A stretch of 9,356 nt of DNA from an uncultured bacterium (GTDB lineage: Bacteria; Actinomycetota; Coriobacteriia; Coriobacteriales; Coriobacteriaceae), in the NCBI GenBank assembly GCA_905215195.1, contig CAJMPF010000052.1, forward strand, positions 1 through 9,356, given 5' to 3'. The translations under genes were made by a program, and so were the position numbers. Below the pieces are notes generated by a model. The model did no database searches, was not told the origin of the DNA, and saw only the letters and a program-made list of their open reading frames with translations. Below are positions 4,861 to 9,356 of the stretch, piece by piece (position 1 is the first letter of the stretch; the number at the start of each line of letters is the position of its first letter).

Positions 4861-7860
4861 ATGGTAAATGATTTGAGCGGTATAGACGACCTCGAGCTGA
4901 TGCCGTTAGGCGGAGGCTATATGGTGCGACGCGAACGCTTGATGAATGAGCTTATCGCCAAGGGCCGAAAGGCCGGCATCGTGGTTCTTTATGCGCCCGA
5001 CGGGTTTGGGAAGACCTCGGTGCTGCTGCAGTACACCCATGAGGTTAAATGCGACCCGACGCGAGGCCCCGTGCGGATTATCGAGGCCGATCGTGCCATT
5101 GGGCGCGAGGTGTTTATGCAGCTCGAGGTGGTTACCGAAGAACTCAAAGACAAACCGCACTCCCTTATCGCGATTGATAATGTGCCAAACCTCGATCAGC
5201 ACGATACCGAAGACCTCATCGACAGGATTCGCGGCCTGCGCGCTATGGGGATAGGGGTCTTTATTTCCTGCCGTCCTTCAAATCGTCAGCTGATTCATGG
5301 GCTGGGCGATTCGGTTAAGATCAATGCGCAGATGCTCAAGGTGCATGCCTATGAGTATTCGGCGTGGGCATCGGCGTTTTCGATCAGCACATCGCTCGAC
5401 TTCTATCAGCTCACGCAGGGCGTGCCCGAGCTCGTTTCGGCATTGCAGACGGGTCTGTATGGCCAAGGCGACGTAGCCGGCCTGCTCGAAAACGAGATTG
5501 TCAACGTATATGGCGCGGCACTTGCCGATCTGGCTTCGCTCGACAATAATGCGCTGTTTTGCGTGGCATGTCTCATGGTTTTGATGGGCGAGGGCAATAT
5601 CGCAGAACTCGAGGCTTGCGGGGTGAGGCTGTCGATGGTCGACCAGTCCTATTTTGTACGCGACTACCCGATCTTTGGCTTGGATCCCGCCGAGCGGAGT
5701 TTTACGTGTCTGGGCACGGAGGATAACGGACGCTTGCGCTTGCGTAAGTTGGTGGCCGAGGTTCGCCCCGAACTTGTTCCGAGGGCGGCCCGGATTTTGC
5801 TTAAGGCGGGCCGATGCGATGCGGCGATGGGCCTGGCGGACGCCTTTTTGGACCGTGAAGCGGTCCTTGAACTTGCTGGGCAGTATGGGGTCGATCTGGC
5901 TCTGACGGGGCACGGGGCCGATATCTGCCGAGCGGCGCTGGGCACGATCGATGCCGACGATCCGGCACCAGAGCCAACGCCCGCCGAGGCGCTTGGCGTA
6001 TATCTGGCAGCGGTCAGCGTGTCCAATACAAAGCTCGCTCGCTATATGGCATCGGTCATCGAGCGTGGGGGCGAACGGGCGGCCTGCGAAATAGACCCTG
6101 TTTCATGGAGGGTGGCCCAGACACTGACGGCTGTTTGCTATGGGGACAACGGACTTGGGCTTCCTACGAACCTGGCCGTGCCAGAAATCGAGACATCTCA
6201 TACCGCACTCGATATGTTGTCTGCGCATATCGAGGTCAAGCGCTGTCTGACCGAGCGGGGAGATGACGGCGGCGTTCTACAGCAGCTCAAAACGAGCAGG
6301 GCCTACGACTGCGAGCTCGACATCGCGGGGATTGTTATACGGGCCGATAGCATGCTGGTGGAGCTCTTTGACGGGTCGTTTGCGGGAACCGACGAGCGCG
6401 ACGACGAGATGACGGTGGTGCGGGAGGCGCTCGACGTACGTGGGCTTAAGGCGATGGCTATCTGGGTGCGCATGGTGTTGGCGGCACGGCGGCTCCTTTC
6501 CGGCTTGCCGGTAACCGACGACGCGGCGTTCAACGAGCTCGATCGTTTTGCCGTGCGCATGCGCGACAACCAGATTCAGCTGTTTGGCCTGTTGCTAGAA
6601 GGCTGGCAGTCGCTGGCAGAGGGACGGCCGGTCAATGCAAAGTTCCGTGCGGTCCAAGTGCTCAAACTTGCCGAGGAGTCGATTGCGTACATGCGCGATA
6701 ACGCATTGCTGCTGGAGCGCGCGGCATATCTGCGTAACACCTCGATGGTTTCGGTGCGCGAGGAAGCGGAGCTACTCGATATAAGCCAGACGCAGGTTGG
6801 TGGAGCGGAGGCCTGGATGGTGGCGCTGCATTTGGCCTGTGCGGGCCGAGATAGCGATCTTGCGGCCTGGATGTCCATGAATCGCGCGGGGATTCTAGAG
6901 CCATCGTATCGGCTCTTTGCGCGCCTTGCCATGCATTGTCTGGGCGAGCCGGCGGGCAGGATACGCAAGAAGCTTCCCGTGCGCGAGCTGTCGCGGTACT
7001 CGCTGCGCGACGATTTGGAAGGGGAGGGTGAGCGCCTGTTCCAGGCCGGCGAGGTTGAAGCCGTTGATACCATCGACCATATCGAGATCCGCATGTTTGG
7101 TGCGTTTCGCGCCGAGCGCGACGGGTTTCCCATCACGGACAAAATGTGGCGCCGCAAGAAGGCGGCGACGCTTGCCGAGCGGCTTGCACTGGGCATGGAT
7201 GCGCTCGTCGACCGCGAGACGCTGGCCATGGAGCTGTGGCCCCATGCCGAGTTCAATAGCGCCCGCAATAACCTGTACTCGACGATATCGCGCTTGCGGT
7301 CGGCTTTGGGACCGACGCCGGATGGCAAGTCGTGTGTGCTCATCCAAAATGAATGTATCGGACTCAACGGCGACTACGTCAAGACCGATGTGCGGCTGTT
7401 TGACCAGATAAGCCGCGAGGTTTTGGGAAATCGCACGGGTGCGCGCGGACCCCATTTAGTTGAGCTGTGCCTTAAGATTGAGCAGCTTTATGCCGGACCG
7501 CTGTATGTTCCCAATGGCTGTAATCCCACCTACTTTTTGCGCATGCGACGCATTATGCAGTCAAAGTACATCGATTGCATGATTAAGGGAGCAAATGCTG
7601 CTCTAGAAGAAAATGATCTGCAGTCGGCGATTTGGCTGGCAGAGTCGGGGCTTCGACAGGAAACGGCGCGTGAGGATATGGTGCGCTGCGCCATGCGCGT
7701 CTACAGTGCGGCGGGGCGGCGGCGCGATATCGTCGAGCTGTACAGCGGGCATATGCACCATCTGAGGGAGCAGGTCAATGGCGTGCCCGAGCCCGAGACG
7801 CGGCGTCTATACGAGCGCTTGGTGGAGGGACGGCTCAATCGCGTGCTGGTCGAGCGATAA
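4861..7860 (+). CDS. Large transcriptional regulator: MalT-like STAND NTPase, helical middle, C-terminal SARP-type winged helix and BTAD
   Basis: A 999-residue protein. The N-terminal NTPase shows a Walker A of the MalT kind, APDGFGKT (residues 45-52), a Walker B-like SLIAIDN (101-107), a sensor-like GVFISCRP (132-139), and GVPEL (187-191) where STAND proteins carry their GxP motif. Residues ~210-735 are Leu/Ala-rich helices without a named domain, the usual place of a ligand- or protein-sensing TPR-like region. From 741 (IEIRMFGAFRAERDG) a SARP/OmpR-type winged helix begins; its recognition helix should be ARNNLYSTISRLRSALG (801-817). Residues ~844-990 match a bacterial transcriptional activator domain (LYAGPLYVPNG, then paired helices). 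The ATG lies five bases behind GAGGAG (4850-4855). It probably acts as an NTP-switched activator; signal and targets are unknown. Codon use is less biased than in the ribosomal genes. No other gene shares its transcription unit here. Confidence 0.88.
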   Translation: MVNDLSGIDDLELMPLGGGYMVRRERLMNELIAKGRKAGIVVLYAPDGFGKTSVLLQYTHEVKCDPTRGPVRIIEADRAIGREVFMQLEVVTEELKDKPHSLIAIDNVPNLDQHDTEDLIDRIRGLRAMGIGVFISCRPSNRQLIHGLGDSVKINAQMLKVHAYEYSAWASAFSISTSLDFYQLTQGVPELVSALQTGLYGQGDVAGLLENEIVNVYGAALADLASLDNNALFCVACLMVLMGEGNIAELEACGVRLSMVDQSYFVRDYPIFGLDPAERSFTCLGTEDNGRLRLRKLVAEVRPELVPRAARILLKAGRCDAAMGLADAFLDREAVLELAGQYGVDLALTGHGADICRAALGTIDADDPAPEPTPAEALGVYLAAVSVSNTKLARYMASVIERGGERAACEIDPVSWRVAQTLTAVCYGDNGLGLPTNLAVPEIETSHTALDMLSAHIEVKRCLTERGDDGGVLQQLKTSRAYDCELDIAGIVIRADSMLVELFDGSFAGTDERDDEMTVVREALDVRGLKAMAIWVRMVLAARRLLSGLPVTDDAAFNELDRFAVRMRDNQIQLFGLLLEGWQSLAEGRPVNAKFRAVQVLKLAEESIAYMRDNALLLERAAYLRNTSMVSVREEAELLDISQTQVGGAEAWMVALHLACAGRDSDLAAWMSMNRAGILEPSYRLFARLAMHCLGEPAGRIRKKLPVRELSRYSLRDDLEGEGERLFQAGEVEAVDTIDHIEIRMFGAFRAERDGFPITDKMWRRKKAATLAERLALGMDALVDRETLAMELWPHAEFNSARNNLYSTISRLRSALGPTPDGKSCVLIQNECIGLNGDYVKTDVRLFDQISREVLGNRTGARGPHLVELCLKIEQLYAGPLYVPNGCNPTYFLRMRRIMQSKYIDCMIKGANAALEENDLQSAIWLAESGLRQETAREDMVRCAMRVYSAAGRRRDIVELYSGHMHHLREQVNGVPEPETRRLYERLVEGRLNRVLVER

Positions 7861-7890
7861 AAAACGGGCGCCCGAAGTACTTGGGCACCC
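7859..7890 (-). terminator. Terminator of yhbY, at the junction of convergent genes
   Basis: Read on the minus strand, GGGTGCCC pairs with GGGCGCCC with one mismatch, helped by an AAGTACTT core, and is followed by six T (7864-7859). It lies 39 bases behind the yhbY stop codon. The U-tract overlaps the TAA of the opposite regulator gene. On the + strand there is no U-tract behind the hairpin, so termination of the regulator mRNA here would be weaker. Confidence 0.75.
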
Positions 7891-7929
7891 ATAAGCTTGC
7901 TATGTGTTGGCTCGCCGGATCATTGGCTC

Positions 7930-8229
7930 TTAGACGAGCTTGATCTTCTCGATGTCCTTGCGCGAGGACTCGCGATACAGCGAGAACTTGCGGCCGATGA
8001 CCTGGACGACCTCGGCGTGGCAGCGCTCGGCGAGCTCCTCGGCGGCCTCGCGGGCGGAAAGACTGGAGCCATCGAGCACGGAGCACTTAACGAGCTCGTG
8101 CTTCTCCAGGTAGGCGACCGTCTGCTCGACGGTGCCCTCGTTGACATCGGACTTGCCGATGATGATGGCGGGGTTGAGGTGATGGGCCATGCTGCGAAGC
8201 TGCTTGACCTGGGCTCCTGTCAGTGCCAT
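7930..8229 (-). CDS. yhbY: YhbY family ribosome-assembly RNA-binding protein
   Basis: A 99-residue single CRS1-YhbY (CRM) domain, the full normal length. Typical points are the N-terminal LTGAQVKQLRSMAHHLNP (residues 3-20), the IIIGK strand-loop that corresponds to the RNA-binding GxxG loop region (22-26), and the end VIGRKFSLYRESSRKDIEKIKL (77-98). In bacteria YhbY associates with pre-50S particles and helps large-subunit maturation in the cytoplasm. The GxxG loop here reads GKSD and so departs from the usual GKGG-like form. The ATG at 8229 gives the standard N-terminus, but the site before it (AGCGAG-like) is a poor Shine-Dalgarno match. It faces the regulator gene convergently and lies 158 bases downstream of the methyltransferase. 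A clear promoter is not visible, so readthrough from the methyltransferase is possible. Confidence 0.93.
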   Translation of the reverse strand: MALTGAQVKQLRSMAHHLNPAIIIGKSDVNEGTVEQTVAYLEKHELVKCSVLDGSSLSAREAAEELAERCHAEVVQVIGRKFSLYRESSRKDIEKIKLV

Positions 8230-8255
8230 GGGTTCTCGCTTTCTATGTATGGGGC

Positions 8256-8270
8256 GCCCCGCGACGGGGC
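8256..8270 (-). other. GC-rich hairpin in the yhbY leader
   Basis: GCCCCG (8256-8261) and CGGGGC (8265-8270) form a perfect 6-bp stem with a CGA loop. The adjoining GGGGCGCCCC (8251-8260) is itself palindromic and competes for the same bases. It lies about 27 nt before the yhbY start on the minus strand. There is no U-tract on either strand, so it is not an intrinsic terminator. Effect on expression unknown. Confidence 0.4.
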
Positions 8271-8387
8271 CTTAATCTACGTGAGCTGTCCCACGATAGC
8301 GCAGGAACGGCGCGGTGTGGAGCGCGTTTGCCCAGTTCAAAAAGAATGCGGATGCCGAGTGAGTGGGCGGTGCGGGCTGCAAACAGG

Positions 8388-9275
8388 CTATGAGCTGGGC
8401 GCAGAGACCGGCTCCCATGCAATAAACGCCCAGCGAACCTTACGGATATGGTCGAGCATATAGCGCCCCTGCGGCACGCCCTTGGAGCCCGGCTCACCGG
8501 CATGGGGGTTCTCAATCATGTGCTGGGCGATGTAGTCGCGCAGGCGGTCGATCTTATCTTCGTTGCCGTGCTCGAGCATACGGGAAAAATCCGCCACACC
8601 TGCCTCAAGGCTATCGAAGGTATCGCGGCGGGGTGATTCAAAATACGTGACCTGTGGCAGTGCACCCATCTGAATAAGGATGTTAAAGGCGTACACAAAA
8701 CCATTGCTGCAGGTAACCGAGGCGCCGATGGCGTTCATCAGGTGCAGGTCATAACGCGGGCTCGAGTTGGCGACCATCGTAACGGCACAACGCCGACGAG
8801 CCGTTCGATCAAGCTTGGCAAGTGCGCCTTTTAGGTTGGTCGTGGTGACAGAGCGACTGGCAAAGGCAACATCCACCGCTTTTGCGACCGGTCCAACCAA
8901 ATCCCAATCATCATCCCAAGCAAGCTCAAGCGGCGTTATGCGCCCCTCGAGCCCGTAGTACTCAATGCCGGCATCAAGCGTGCCCAACATGGCAGGGGAA
9001 AAATCAGCGGCAATCACGGGATGCCCGTCTTGCGCAAGCGGAATAGCAATCGATCCAGCTCCACACCCCATATCGAGCACCGACTCACCAGGCTTTAACG
9101 CCAACAGCTTTATAAAATCCTGAGCATAAGGGGCAGTCTCCAACGGCCGAAAATGCCGAGCCCGCTTATCCCACTCAAAAGAATCATCAGCCCGATGCCG
9201 AGCGGCCTGCAGACGCATCCATTCGCCATTCCAATCCGCAGCAAGCAGCTCAGATTGAATTACACTATCAGCCAC
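8388..9275 (-). CDS. Class I SAM-dependent methyltransferase
   Basis: A 295-residue protein with a Rossmann methyltransferase core. Motif I is ESVLDMGCGAGSIAIPLA (residues 64-81), which binds S-adenosylmethionine; the acidic end of strand 2 is in VIAADFSPAML (87-97), where Asp91 should hold the ribose hydroxyls; DVAFASRSV (135-143) fits motif IV/strand 4. About 55 residues rich in Trp, Arg and Asp (DWNGEWMRLQAARHRADDSFEWDKRARHF) precede the core, and residues ~185-290 form a C-terminal extension that may cap the active site. Substrate unknown: the core resembles small-molecule methyltransferases (UbiE/type 11) and has no rRNA- or DNA-specific motif. It starts with GTG, seven bases behind GAGGGGG (9283-9289); an in-frame stop (9279-9281) rules out a longer form. 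A terminator-like hairpin lies just upstream, so its promoter is unclear. Confidence 0.85.
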   Translation of the reverse strand: MADSVIQSELLAADWNGEWMRLQAARHRADDSFEWDKRARHFRPLETAPYAQDFIKLLALKPGESVLDMGCGAGSIAIPLAQDGHPVIAADFSPAMLGTLDAGIEYYGLEGRITPLELAWDDDWDLVGPVAKAVDVAFASRSVTTTNLKGALAKLDRTARRRCAVTMVANSSPRYDLHLMNAIGASVTCSNGFVYAFNILIQMGALPQVTYFESPRRDTFDSLEAGVADFSRMLEHGNEDKIDRLRDYIAQHMIENPHAGEPGSKGVPQGRYMLDHIRKVRWAFIAWEPVSAPSS

Positions 9276-9294
9276 GGGCTATCCCCCTCACAAC

Positions 9295-9326
9295 AAAAAA
9301 GCGACTCCCCCCAAAAGAAGAGCCGC
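9295..9326 (-). terminator. Terminator-like hairpin with U-tract directly upstream of the methyltransferase ribosome binding site
   Basis: On the minus strand GCGGCTC (9326-9320) pairs with GAGTCGC (9307-9301) through seven pairs with one G-U, a 12-nt loop, and six T follow (9300-9295). The U-tract ends five bases before the methyltransferase ribosome binding site. It may end a gene lying to the right (the frame at the window edge reaches TGA at 9341-9339), or act as an attenuator in the methyltransferase leader. Confidence 0.7.
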
Positions 9327-9356
9327 AACCAGCATATATCAGAAAAAGAACCGGTC

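Noticed and set aside
4664..4867. 67-codon frame MGQADKLIYLL... in the gap before the regulator
   Set aside because: No ribosome binding site before its ATG, odd basic composition, and it runs over the regulator's own ribosome binding site and start.
8339..8343. T-run on the minus strand behind the methyltransferase as a terminator
   Set aside because: I could not find a stable stem directly before it; the nearest pairings are three bases long.
7897..8463. 188-codon + strand frame opposite yhbY
   Set aside because: Antisense shadow of yhbY, whose full-length conserved protein is on the other strand; the part beyond yhbY has no coding character.
9339..9356. Last codons of a leftward gene at the right edge (…DRFFF, TGA at 9341-9339)
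   Set aside because: Only five codons are visible, which is not enough to call a gene; kept as one reading of the adjacent terminator.

Overview
The window looks like a chromosomal segment of a moderately GC-rich Gram-positive bacterium, most likely an actinobacterium of the Coriobacteriia (Collinsella-like). This is inferred from the actinobacterial order rplM-rpsI-glmM, the strong GGAGG-type ribosome binding sites, the short Gram-positive type NagB, and a large STAND/BTAD regulator of a kind I associate with that class. No database was searched. I see no tRNA, rRNA, CRISPR array or insertion sequence.

Left part (1-1456): the 3' end of a patatin-like phospholipase gene is followed by a clear promoter, a short hairpin leader and the ribosomal protein operon rplM-rpsI, which closes with a 14-bp intrinsic terminator.

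Amino-sugar part (1506-4472): glmM (peptidoglycan precursor synthesis), a stand-alone glucose-family PTS IIA protein and nagB (glucosamine-6-phosphate deaminase) lie in a row on the + strand. No terminator separates glmM, IIA and nagB, but each of the last two has a candidate promoter of its own. The segment joins the hexosamine-6-phosphate node from three sides: use for cell wall, PTS phosphoryl transfer, and breakdown to fructose-6-phosphate plus ammonia. The nagB leader is about 240 nt and unusually rich in hairpins, including a GNRA-capped hairpin, a possible 15-codon leader peptide and a pair of mutually exclusive helices. It resembles a cis-regulatory RNA that I cannot assign to a known family. 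A strong terminator follows nagB.

Regulator part (4473-7860): a 388-bp region without a convincing gene, carrying several short inverted and direct repeats, precedes a 999-residue protein. It has a MalT-like STAND NTPase at the N-terminus, a long helical middle, and a SARP-type winged helix plus BTAD domain at the C-terminus. This domain order is the reverse of AfsR.

Right part (7859-9356, minus strand): yhbY (ribosome-associated RNA-binding protein) converges on the regulator, and a class I SAM methyltransferase lies upstream of yhbY. A terminator-like hairpin with a U-tract sits only five bases from the methyltransferase ribosome binding site. It is either the end of a gene beyond the right edge or a leader attenuator.

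The points most worth following are the nagB leader RNA, the STAND-BTAD regulator with its repeat-rich upstream region, and the hairpin in front of the methyltransferase.
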